This document shows positions 40,424 through 52,300 of a DNA stretch of 64,000 nt, piece after piece (within the stretch, counting starts at the first letter, position 1; each line of letters opens with the position of its first letter). This DNA comes from Tubulanus polymorphus. Its lineage: Eukaryota > Nemertea > Palaeonemertea > Tubulaniformes > Tubulanidae. The DNA is taken from the NCBI RefSeq assembly GCF_964204645.1, contig NC_134027.1, positions 5,196,485 through 5,260,484 on the forward strand, written 5' to 3'. The position numbers and the translations under genes are program-made. The notes under the pieces were generated by a model. That model did not search any database and had not been told where the DNA came from. It saw only the letters and a program-made list of their open reading frames with translations.

Positions 40424-40471
40424 CCCTCGCTATCTGTTCGCTATATCGATCCTTAATTTAACTCTGTAAAG

Positions 40472-40481
40472 ATGTCTGAAC
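40472..40481 (+). CDS. Alternative first coding exon (MSE) of the SYT14/16-like gene
   Basis: AAAG-ATG-TCT-GAA-C followed by the consensus donor GTAAGT, phase 1. Exon 2 is entered in phase 1, so splicing would give MSE-Leu-Pro-Thr-Ser-Ala-Trp. It has its own upstream CCAAT-type element. The exon is very short, so evidence is limited to the start context, donor and phase. Confidence 0.42.
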
Positions 40482-43400
40482 GTAAGTTATATTCGAGAAA
40501 TCAAAAATCTCTCGTTTATCTGGTTGTGGGAACAGTTTTGTCACCTATTTGTTTCTATCTGAATTTATATCAACGCTTAAAGCAATATTACGTTATCTGG
40601 TTTACATTGACTATACCTCTTCATATAGGGACGCGGAAATTACATTCTTCCTTTGTCAGTCGGGAAATTTAATATAAATCTTAACCAGTAAGGAACAGGC
40701 TTTATTAAAAATACGTGACATATGTTGTACAGAAGAATTCTTTATTCAGTTCTGTCTCTACATTAGGATGAAGCAATATGTCGGAATCCGCCAGTATTGA
40801 TACAGATAACAAAAGGTTACCCATACGTTTTTTCCAACTAAGAGATGGTAAGGTTTGAATATGGTTGAGGGCAAGTGATGAAGTAACCATGAAATTAGTT
40901 TAGTAAAAGCGGTGACAAGGTATCATAGTAAAGATTGTAGGCGAGTCATTGCCGGTGTCCTAAACCTTCCGGAAATTGAACCTCTTAATATCGTGTCCTG
41001 TTTAAAGCTGATTTCTTAAGAGTTTGTAGACATTTATACTGTAGATAGTCACTGGATACAGACAGATATGTCTGCAAAGAAAAACACCAAGCCCACGCAC
41101 AATATCACGGTGATTAAACTATCGATTTCAAATGAAATTCTCTAACGACTATAAATGATATCGAATATGTCATTTCAACATATTCAATATGCAATTATCA
41201 AGAATGATAGCTACCCCAAGGTTATATTTGCTTTTCGTGATGTCGAAGATGGCAGTTCAGACTAAATCATCATATTGCCATTAAAAACCCCTACTGAATG
41301 TTATTGAGGCGTTAATTTCAGGCACGGTAACAGCTGTATATGGCAATGTGTGTGACTGTACCAGAATTATAGGCTATATCCAATCAATACGTGGGATAAT
41401 AATGTCAATGTCTCGCAGTACTGCAGCCTATACTCAATTCAATATACTGAAAACTGTTCTGATGCGGCGGTCGCGTCGCCATTGAATTATGGGGTCGAAT
41501 GTCGGCCAATGAATGGTTTATACGACACAGTCCATCTCATTGGTCAGATATCTCTTATTTACGCCTGCTTTTCGTTTTTATATTTTTATACAACAGAATA
41601 AGCCACTGTATAATACATATAAGCTACAACCCGTATTATCACCATGCTGCTATACTTTTTCATTATTGTCTCTGGACAATAGAGATCCATGAAAACAGAT
41701 GCGGGGAATTGAGCATATATATCTATGTAGTTTATTACTTAAAAATTGCACCAAATTTCCCTATATCACGTATAACGTTATTCCCTGATTAAAAGATGAG
41801 ACCCCTTTTACGTCTTTTGGTAATTCGCCTTTTTTAAAAGGTAACGAAAGTGATTTCAGTTATTTGAAAACGCCATTAATGCAGTTTATTCGTTGTCACT
41901 TTTATTATTACGCATATGAATTAAGAGGCGGGTATGTTATCGACATTTAGAAACCATCAGCTGGACATCTTATTACATCAACCAACGGTAACATATGTTC
42001 ATCAAACCAGTCACTTCTCTTATATCACTTAGTAAATATGTCATACACATCACTTTATTAACCCATAATTCGGACGATTCTGGAACATGAAGAGGATCCA
42101 GTCGTCCCGGTGTTTTGTTTGAAAACACTCCTGTACTGTTGTACGCTTTATTAAATCTTGGAGTATTAGATGTACCATGCAAATGCCGTGTATGTTAATA
42201 TTTGAATATAAGACAACAGATTATTTGAAGACATGAAAGAGAGCAAAAGCAGCAGTTTGGAGCGACTTAGCGAGGATTTGAACTGTATGTGACCATTCAG
42301 TGTAGTTATATCATCTCAGAAAACGATGAGATATATGTATATATTTTACAAAATACACATATTGTATGTGCAAAGAAAAGAATTGATTCCGAGTGGATAT
42401 ACTGACGAATAGATTTAAACTTGTATCGAAGCTTCCAGCGGCTACATTTTGGAAAATCAAATATTTGAAAATGACGGACCCCGATCACACAGAGGTTATT
42501 GATTGTGATGGAGATTACGTTACATCAATGCCTGTAACCGAAGCTGCAGGTAAATGCTTTTGAAACAAAAAATTACCACATTCATCAGGAATGATTATTG
42601 TCGAAATGCGCTATCGAAAAAAGTGGTTTTGGTATAAGGTAGACTAGTTCCGTGAACAAACGGAAGTTAGTTGATAATTGTTAGTCGTTAGTTATCGCAT
42701 ATATTGGGCTCCAGTATATAATTGTAGCAACAGCATCGGAAAAGGAGTGTTCGCAAAAAGGATTTGTTGTTAAATTCCGATATGCGCATCTCGATTTGTC
42801 CATAAAGTATATACGTATACACACGTATATAACTCAATAATTCACAATCATCTCAGTACATGATAATTGCAATTTATAAATTGTTTCCTAAGGGAATGTT
42901 GAGTACGGATATTATCGTTGTAGTGTTATTACTTTGTTTCTGGGCTCGACATCGGCTTCAACGGGTGAATTTAGAACTGACTCGATTGCTGAATTTCCAA
43001 GGGTGTGGTGAAATTATGGTTTAAGCCATTCGGATTATGTACGGATATATATATCAGGTCGCAGGACAATACAATTCTTCAATCGTGATCTATTATGTTT
43101 ATGTTTTGTCATATAAATGTTCGCACGACGTATGTGTCTGTTCAAGTATAAATGTCAGAGTCTGTCTGAACAAAGTAAAATGCGAAAAGCGCTCGATTTC
43201 ACGTGTTACAAATTTAGCACATTGATATAAACGGACTAGACGAATATGCCTCCGTCCGAGCACCGCGACCATTCAATATTAACTCATGGTAATCCATTTA
43301 TTTTCAGATGTTGTTTCTACTGTTCGATAAATGCACTGCTAAAACTATTTTGCATATCGTTCTAAACTTCCTGAAACATGAATTGTATATGATATACGTG

Positions 43401-43776
43401 TAATTAATCATGATTTGTTTTTTTCCTTATTTTAGTTCCAACGTCAGCCTGGATATTCCTTACGGTCATTGGTATATTTCTGTTGATGTTAATGTTGGCA
43501 TTTTTATACCTAAACAAAATGTTATGTTTTAAATCATGCGGTGGACGAACTTGCATTGATCTAAGCAGAGAATCGGGTATGTTTCTCGTGGCTCGTTTCT
43601 GCGTCAGGTGGGGTTCGAGCCCCACCTTCTCCCGGTTTTACTTCGCTCGGCTTCTTTAGTTCTGATCATGTCATTACAATAACGCGTTTGATTTTTTAGG
43701 GTCTTCGAAGCAGTACGGTGAACTGTCTGATTCCTCTGACGAAGACGAAGATGAGAAAAAAGTGCCTTTAAAATGA
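40472..43776 (+). CDS. Small single-pass membrane protein resembling the synaptotagmin-14/16 N-terminus
   Basis: Main form: 42471-42549, 43436-43576 and 43700-43776, giving 98 residues. All junctions are phase 1 with GT-AG ends. Residues 1-27 are acidic and polar, about 32-52 are a transmembrane helix (FLTVIGIFLLMLMLAFLYLN), then NK-x2-CF-x4-GG and more cysteines (57, 61, 66), then an acidic tail (SDSSDEDEDEKK) to a TGA. The helix plus FLY-[LI]-NK-x2-CF-x3-GG closely follows the membrane anchor of vertebrate synaptotagmin-14, as does a Ser/Asp/Glu-rich cluster after it. Synaptotagmin-14/16 then have two C2 domains; here the frame stops and I find no C2 exon downstream. An alternative first exon (40472-40481, MSE) also joins exon 2 in phase. 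It may be a stand-alone anchor, a short isoform or an eroded paralogue. Confidence 0.68.
42471..42549 (+). CDS. SYT14/16-like exon 1
   Basis: ATG after GAAA, 26 codons (MTDPDHTEVIDCDGDYVTSM then PVTEAA) plus one base, donor GCTGCAG/GTAAAT. Acidic extracellular or luminal segment. Confidence 0.68.
42550..43435 (+). other. SYT14/16-like intron between exons 1 and 2
   Basis: AT-rich, no other feature seen. Confidence 0.7.
43436..43576 (+). CDS. SYT14/16-like exon 2 (transmembrane)
   Basis: Acceptor TTTTTTTCCTTATTTTAG, donor TCGG/GTATGT. It encodes the transmembrane helix and the NK-x2-CF-x4-GG motif. Confidence 0.8.
43610..43631 (+). other. Pol III B-box-like hairpin
   Basis: AGGTGGGG-TTCGAG-CCCCACCT is a perfect 8-bp stem containing GGTTCGAGCC, which fits the Pol III B-box consensus. 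The loop has six bases, not the seven of a true T-arm, and no cloverleaf or clear A-box is found, so this is not called a tRNA. It could be a degraded tRNA-derived SINE. Confidence 0.3.
43700..43776 (+). CDS. SYT14/16-like exon 3 (acidic tail and stop)
   Basis: Acceptor TTTGATTTTTTAG. It encodes SSKQYGELSDSSDEDEDEKK then VPLK and TGA. The only plausible internal donor (TACG/GTGAAC at 43718) would allow a longer isoform, for which I see no further exon. Confidence 0.74.
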
Positions 43777-46700
43777 TCGTAAAGATTCGCGATTTGTGCT
43801 TAGAATTTATATTCATCGTTATACATACAGAGAACAAAAAAATTATGGACTTCACGAACACGAAAATTTCGTCAGACATCAACATCGTTCTCAAACGGAT
43901 AGAAACGAAATCCACTTCTCAGCGCGTCGATTCAGCTGCGATGGAATCTCGGGATTTTGTCAATCTGTCAGCACATTCTGTAATACTTGTTGCGAGAAGA
44001 GATTGATAATCGTGATGGTTTAGTTACACCGAGAAAGTCCACCGTTTTGGGTCAATGAAGTTGTTTTCTAAGGATGATCAGTGACTCTTGACGCAATGTA
44101 GTATATGTACTATTCGGACCAAGTACTTAGTTGAAAAACTGGGATTTAATGTGATAGTTATGCGTGTGAATGGCTTTCATCTCTTGACTTGAAATCAATT
44201 GATTTGAATTCGATATTGTTAATCAATTAAACTTGTGTAGAAAAGTGCACATTATAATTCAGTTTAATATGTTAACATTTCGAGGAGTTTCCCATCATTC
44301 TAAATTGACGTTATATATTATAGAAGAAATCCATGTATGTATTTATTTAATTAACGTTATGGGTTCAAAATATCAACAGGTGTTTCGTTGTTAAATGTCG
44401 ATATATTTTATCGATTAAATATATTATTTATTATATACACAATATCTACACACCAGCTGTTAACACTTATTTCGATGTACATCTAGATATGTATTTTGAA
44501 AATTCCTAGAAATGCGACGGTTACGACGGTTACACCAGCGCCATCTTTTGTATTCGAACTCGAACCGTTTTAGCTCTGAAATGGCGATCGTCCTGATCTG
44601 AAACGGCGACAGTACTGATTGGACACACGAATGGAGAATGTACTTGATGACATGAGGTGTATATTGACACTGAAACAGTTGCTATATGATGCTATTAATG
44701 GAGACGGGTTACTCTCGTCAATCCAGTTGTTTATTGATCACGATCTCCCGTAAATGTTAATTTCAAATTCTATTACCGGCACGGATATAAACAGTAATGA
44801 AAAGAAAGTGAATGAAATAGTCAGCGCCTCTGTGAGTCTGGTTCACAAACATGAGGAAAATCCACCGTCTATTTGCACACTTTCCGCTTATATCGATTCA
44901 ACATTTCTAACGATCGTTTGTTTCAAACATTAACTGTAATAGAAACCTTATAGAGTACAATCGGCGATAACAGCCAAGAAAACCATAGAATTTAATTCTA
45001 AACCGTAGAAATCTTATTCGAAAAAAATCATTATGGCAAACCAATCTATCGTTTATTGAATGTAGAACCACAGTTTGGATTATACAGAAAAACCCTAGCC
45101 CTCGCGCTGCAGCTTTTTGATGATGCACAGAAAAGCACTTATATGATCATACACTTCAGACCCTACATCAGTTCCACGAGAGATAACTTAATAGATCCGA
45201 TGATTTAAGGTGTCGATTTCAGCTGTGAGAGAAAATCAATTCGCGATCACTTGTCTCTCAGCCGTCGGTGTGCTAGGAGTGGGGAATGAACGGAGGAGCG
45301 CACTGAGGGTGTATGTCATCATTGAGCAAAATGACTTTGATATCTGTCATATTCAGTTCATAAAAAGGTAGGTCTCAGATGAAGCTTCATATAGATTTTT
45401 TGCGAACATCTCCAAGAGCGTCCATAAGTGTATGTGTTATAGTTATATATGCGTTGATTTCTTTCTATTGTGCAAAAGGTGACTTAAAAATATGTATACC
45501 GGGTAAAATTGATTGGTTATTCATATTACAATGTTGTGGGTTGATTTATTTATTGATCATTATTTCATATCTTATACTGTGTCGGGTTACTTACGATTAT
45601 TTCGATTTTTCGATTATTTTTGTACCGAGTTTATCAAAAGAATTTTAAAAAACAGGATATACCATATCCATATTAGAATCGAGAGAGAATTGAGATACTA
45701 ATACTAAGAAGAAGGTTCAAGATTCATAGTCAAATAAATGTTTTGTTGTCCTTGATGTCCTTGCTCTGCCTAATTACCAAACCGACAAATTATTCTATCA
45801 AACTTATGGAAGATATTAGCCATTCATCTTCAATATGCTAGTAAGCAATTTCAGTGCTAGTAATAATGTGATTCAATGGACCTCTCGTAGTTGATATGGT
45901 AGTTGATCCGATCGAATTGCCTCCAGCACTCGCTTATAATCTATCCAGAATATATATGATATGATGTTTGCTCCTGGATGTGGATGGATAATTTAGCCAT
46001 GCAGAATAGGCTTCATCGGAAATCGCCGTACAAGCCATAATGAAAAAACTAATATACAAGTATACGAAATATTCGGACTGATCTCTTTCGAGCTATGAAA
46101 AAGCGATCGTTTTTCTTCGGGAGAAAAGGAGAACGATTTTCGAAGAAACAAAACGCGAACTGAATCATTTTGCATCATAGTTGCCTTTTTGTTTAATGTA
46201 ACATATTCGTCTTTCGCTACATATTTGACTGCAGATAACCAGTAAAGTAGGCGACATTAAACGCTTCATTTATTTATGGTCGTTGATATCTTCTAGAAAG
46301 ATTAATGATTCTCAGTTTTCTGTCTCACCGACTTTCCAATCTTAGTTCTCAGCGATGATGAATCCGTCGTCCAATTTCACCAAGTCCTACGCCTTATAGA
46401 TAAACCTTTCAGACCCTTGAACGTATGCGTATCAAAGTACGAGTGGACAAGTACAAATTCTCTCATTGCAAGTGGGCATGGTTGAAGTTTTTATCCGAAG
46501 GCAGATATATAAATCGGATATTTATGCTGACAGTAACATCATTTGGAACGTGCTGCGAATTTTGGAAATAATAATGTAAACCATCTTCCAGTTGAATAAC
46601 CGACACCATGATGCATACAAAATCGAACCCGCTGCACAAATTTCTCGACAAATTGACGAGTAATCGGAATTCGGAGTGCCACATCGTTATTATGTACGTG

Positions 46701-49264
46701 AACATCAAGATTTACCCGACGATTCTCGAGTGCAATTTCAACACACGAACAATAATGAACGCGTGGGATTTTGTATGTCGTTGAACTTAGTTAGGAATTC
46801 GAAAAAATCATATCAAATACTTATTATGCATAACTGCTTCAATCGCGATGGCATTCTGTCACCCTGATATACATTTGAAAGGGGTTTTGAGAACATTCTT
46901 CGCCAACGTGTCTAATACTACTTGTCTAATACTATCATAACAATTTCTTTCCAAAAGAAAATTCTTTACGCTTTACCTTGTCTTCGGCGACAACATATCT
47001 TTTACTTCTTCGCTTGATATGGTAAATGGATGTCGGGTTTTCTTTCGTAGTTTGAATTGATGAAGGAATAAGCTGTTTGATATAGAGCAATTTCTCAAGG
47101 GATGCTATTTCCCATTTTGTCTGTTATTTCACGATATGGTTCGCTCCGTAGTCACCTGGGTCCCCGGTAAGTGGCGTTTATTTCCGCGTCGGTGCTGTCA
47201 CCGGGTTCAGTAACAGATAATTCTATTACACTGACGAATACCTGGGGAACTCAGAACATGATATACATTGTGCTCTTTTTGAAGCATTATTGATTTCAGA
47301 CGAATCTTATCCTGTTATATTTTCCTATAATTTCAACAAATGAAAACACATCTGAATGTTATTTAATGAAATTGTTAGCAATAACACATATTTATTGGAA
47401 GGGTTTATGAGAATGTACTATAGAATAGACTATTCAATAGGGGGTTACCGAGAGCGCTGTAATCTATTTCTTCGGACGATCACGTCTGGATTCTGGGGTA
47501 ATCATTCTATTTGCCAGAAGCCATGCCATTGATGTCGTAATGTCCATCAGTATTCATTGCTTATTCATAGCAACGCCGAAATAGTTCGTTTATTACCAAG
47601 ATATTCATAGTTTTTTGAACGGTACCAATCGTGCACAGGTAATAATACTGTGGCGCGATGGGCCATAGTCGGTGAAGATATAGCAAGACTCACTATTTGG
47701 AAATAGTGACAATAAATGGTTTATCATAACGTCTTTCAAAACATTGTTTATTATATAGAGGCGCAATTTCATGCTTTATTCAGACTTCCATTGCTTATTG
47801 AAGAACATTACTTCACGTACAAGGTCATTATTGCAGAAAACTGTCAATTCTCTATTCGCAATTCGAGTCGTGTTATAGATTTATTCGCATCAATTCTCTA
47901 TGTACTGTCGCTATGGAAGAAATTGTGCAAAGTATACGAGTCTCGATCTTACATATATTTACAGTATATATATTGGTGCTTGAATTAGATAGCCACGCAT
48001 TGTTCCCCATAAAATGATTTGCCAATGTAGACGCACTGATTGAAAAGGGCAAAAAGTGATGCAATTTACTCGGGAATAGGTCGCACTGTCCTTGGTCACT
48101 GATGGTGAAGCCGACAAAGAACGACAATAAGTGGTCACATTATTTTCAACCACTTTTTCATTTTCTTGACAAATGACAAAAGGTCGCACTTATATCCGTT
48201 AGATGAACGCTTAGTTTAGGTATCTGCCTTTCTTGCGGAACCTTTGCATCAGAGTCGTGTAGTAACCTTCCGAGCTTCCCAATCCCTGTTTTCTAAAACC
48301 CGGAAGTCACAAAAGATTTAGAAATCAACGTACGTATATCATATAACCATTCATTTTATGCGCTTAAACCCTCAAAACGGTTGAAAAACACCCTCCAGTC
48401 GGCCGTAAGTGCACTATTAAAACTGTAACTTAATAGCGGAAACTGTGAATGATGAAAGCTTGGGGAGAATTAATCGTCAGTATCCGCCTTGATATACTGA
48501 TGGCTTTATATGGCTGTTAATGGCTTAACACAAACGATCCCTAGCTGTCACATTACGTTGTCGAACTGCAAAAACAACCATATGATTAGAAATGCTTGTA
48601 TTACTCGGATTACGAGAAACTGTATTTTACTACATTGTTGATAAAACGTTAAATGTTAAACTACATTTACGCTTTACGTAAAATGGCCATAAATGTCCCC
48701 TTAGAAGCAGAGTATCGAGATATGAAATGTGAATCTTGGATTTTATTTTTGGCATAAACCAATTGAATCAAATATGCATTCATGTTGAGATAATCACTAG
48801 ACCTGAAATAGTTTTTTCCTTTTTCATAACACGATGTCTGCACTCCAGAACGGTTCTCTATCCTCAGCTTAGCTTATTGGGAAATACTCCTAAATAAAAA
48901 GGCTTTTTATTCTGTGTTGATAATGTCGTTATTAACCCGCTATCTATAAACCTTGCGAGATCAATATATTTTTGCACCTATTCTGTGTGATCTTCAAAAA
49001 ACCTAATCCCGATGGCAACCAGTAACGACAGCAGAAAATTCACCAGGAGGTTGAATCGATACATAGCACATAAAGTATTTATCTAACAATTAGAATGTAA
49101 AAGCTCATTCTGTGAACGATTTTCACGACCCGGACCATCGCGTGATGCATTTCCCACGAGAATAACGCGTTCAGGGGAGGGGTGTGTTCTGTGTTGATGA
49201 TACTAGTTAATTCAGTAGGATTTCTGTCACAGTAGCGCTAAAAACAGTCACTATCAACGTCATT
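43777..49264. other. Intergenic region between the SYT14/16-like gene and the MATH gene
   Basis: About 5.5 kb. ATTAAA at 44226-44231 may be the poly(A) signal of the upstream gene. A candidate start exon at 47136-47166 is listed separately. A GGGGAGGGG box lies near 49176-49184, about 85 bases before the MATH gene ATG. Other open frames are short and AT-biased, with no recognisable protein. Confidence 0.5.
47136..47166 (+). CDS. Candidate orphan first exon (MVRSVVTWVP)
   Basis: ATG in fair context (GATATGG) followed by ten codons and a consensus donor, CCCCG/GTAAGT, phase 1. It does not fit the phase of the MATH main exon (2) and no phase-1 acceptor partner was found, so it is recorded only as a signal pair. 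Confidence 0.18.
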
Positions 49265-49311
49265 ATGAATACTACTGCAGCTACTAAAGTTCGCGCTGTG
49301 CAAAAAGAAAG
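49265..49311 (+). CDS. MATH gene exon 1
   Basis: ATG at 49265, 15 codons (MNTTAATKVRAVQKE) plus AG, donor GAAAG/GTAAAC, phase 2. Joining to 52249 makes AG/A (Arg) and continues without a stop into the MATH exon, which is open upstream in just this frame. Confidence 0.65.
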
Positions 49312-52300
49312 GTAAACACATTCCGTATTGTATTTTAAGATTAAAAGATATCGATGGTTTTTAGAGATATAGGTGACGATTTATAATTGTACATATATAG
49401 AATTATTATAAGATGACTATCAGGTTATAGTCAAAACGTCGAATTGATAAATCATTAGCTTTTCGGACTTCATCTTCGTTATATTATATTCGTTATATTA
49501 GTGTGGAATTCTTTATCGTCACAACACGGACATAGTGTTTCACCAATTCATTATTTGTCATGACACAAGATTTCGTAACACTTCGATTCGTAAACAGATG
49601 CGTGTATCTAATAATGCCGAAAACATTTTATTTCAATTTATGTACGTGTTTTTTAAAGTGAGTTTCTATACGTTCTGTTATGCCGCCACAGCACTGCTTC
49701 CAATTAGTATGCACACGTTTCTATTAGGTTTCCATAACGTTCGTTTTTAAACATCGATATTTCACGCGAACGGCATGCGAAACGCTTCTTTCATTATTAA
49801 ATAAAGCTCGTTTCATTTATAAAGGGCATTTTATCACACAACTGATAGTGACGTATATGTTATCTGAACCTTTCTATCTGACATGTTTATCTAAAACTAC
49901 CGTCGCTCTCCACGAAGACTATATAGGTTTTGTAACCATATTAAATCCATGCAATTTTCAAACTCTCCCTGAAGTATTATTTTGTAATCAATATTCCAAG
50001 TACTTTCCTTCAACAGCAAGCCTCTAAATCAAATGAATGAGAATTGGTTGCCATTTTTTCGTGAGAAAATGTTGTAGCGGTGGATACGCTGCTATCGCAT
50101 TACTGAAAAACTAGACTTTGGTGCCGGAAAGAATGTAAAACCTATTTGAAATTAAACTATTCAAATTCGAGATATCGTAAAAGAAGTCAGATTAATGGTA
50201 TTTTCGATTTTCACCATTATGCCAAATCTGGTGCACGGGCCTTTCGGAGTGGTGTCCCTCGCACTGGAAACTGTTTGATGTTTGAAGTTAGTTTTGGTCA
50301 TACATTTGACGATTCATTAAGGTTTTATGTTTTTCGTGCACGCTTATTCCGTGGTCTAACCTTACAACTCTCCCGGGAAATGATCCAATAAATTGCTATA
50401 ATCAAATGCATCTTGGAGCTTCTTAATTGATAATTTGCTCGCATCGGCGAATTAAGTCAATTAGCCAAGATATTTGTGAGATGAGAGGACTGGTGTAAGT
50501 AAGGGACGAAGGTCGTATATTTATATCCCACTCGAGAGGCAGAAATAGCTATAATTGTATTAATCAACACACGGTTTCTATCGGGGCTTTTAATTCGATT
50601 TACTGAAAATTTCTCGTACGCAAACAAATTAAATCTGAGTATTGGGAAATTTTAATAACTTAACTGAATCGAGGCGTGATATTAATGCGAAATTAAATGC
50701 GTGTGTTTAACTCAATTCCAGCATACGAAGACGTTTGCTCAAATGATCGTCAGAATTCGTCTCCTCAATTTTCCAAGTAAACATCATTTTGAGAATCTGG
50801 CATGATTTGTTTCGGTATGATTTAAGATATGTGCTGCAACTTTCTATCGTTCGTCACAATGTTAAAACTGTAATCGTTATATATATGAATGTATAAATTG
50901 GTAGAATATGTATTTCCTGTGTTAAGCACCACAACTATGGGCGGTGCTGATGGGGGAGATTGGATTACACATCATGTAATATTGATTTGACTCAGTATTT
51001 AAGCTTCTGTCGCGCGCATACATAATTTCTCTATTTCATCTTTGCGTGTGAATTCCGATACAAAACTTCCTTCACGTTAGTCTGCGTGTTAGAGCTTTAT
51101 TCGTAAGGAGCCACCTCAATAAAACATCAGTTCCATTAACAATAGTTCATCAACGAATAACTGTCTTGTGTCGTTGAGAGATGATTCAGTTCGCTCAGTT
51201 TCTCCTTCTTAACTGTCGGCGATAAACAGAGATAAAACAAAAACAAATATACATGGCATTCATAGCATAATGAGCATGTGCTTGATCCTGGTTTGATTTT
51301 CCTCCTCTTTATTGTTAAAAGCCATGTTATCCATATATTACAGTGTAATAATAAATATAAGATTCAATCGTTTTGAATTGTTCGGACTGAACAAGTCCGG
51401 TAGACAATCCATAACAAAACTCGCAGCAATGCCATACATCCACGTGTTATACTTCAGGATTAATTCTGAAATTTTACGAATGAAATTACAATGGCAGATT
51501 AGAACATTGCACAGACAGGTGAAACTTATGATAATTAACAATATAATTGTAATATTAATATCTAATCATTATTTATATGTACCATCAATATCTTATCAAG
51601 TATCAATCGATTTTCTTAATCACCCGATGGTCTGAGATCGAATGAATCCCCGAATGTATGAAGTATACTTTTTCATACGTTTAGATGATCAAGGTGTTCG
51701 TTCGAGCTGATTAGATGAGAAGATATACTAATTAGCCTGCCCGTCATTGTCCCCAGATAGATTCATTAACTTCGCCTCCAGTTTCTGCATGACCACTCAC
51801 GACGGCTACTGCATTATCGGTCTACCCCGTAGTTTCTACGACTAATTTCTTCTTTCTAATAGTAAAAGACCGAGGATATGTGAGTGAGAGCATTTTTTTC
51901 CGCTCACAGAAAAACACGTTGAACTAATTTTCGTAATATGGCGGTTCAAAGATGTCGAATTCGTTTCGAAGGCGTATTAAAACACTGTCAAATACGAATA
52001 AATGTACGCGATGTAAACTCATCAGTAATATTATTATCTTGTTAATGTATACATAATTCAAAGCGCTGATAGTTATAGCTCTGCCGTCTCGTTGTTATTG
52101 CACAAAAGTCATCCAATTTTAATGCGGTGCTCGGATCGATGGCGCTCCACTGTTTCCAACCTTTGCGAAACATCCGCTGATGGTAAGTTGCATTACGATA
52201 TTGACACCTACATGTGTATACTCTCTCTCTCTCTCTCGTATGTTACAGATTGCCACTAGTCACAACCGAAACAAAACCACCGAGAATGCAAGCACATGGA

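Larger units (their letters stand above)
37332..40471. other. Divergent intergenic region between HDHD5 and the SYT14/16-like gene
   Basis: It holds the HDHD5 promoter side (CCAAT box at 37401-37406, a palindrome at 37454-37467), a possible untranslated minus-strand exon ending at 38099 (GAGAG/GTAAGC), and the promoter side of the plus-strand gene near 40.4 kb. No other gene is supported. Confidence 0.5.

Noticed and set aside
45379-45648. A hydrophobic 89-residue plus-strand frame resembling membrane segments
   Set aside because: T-rich DNA translates to hydrophobic residues by default; no splice signals or conserved motif.
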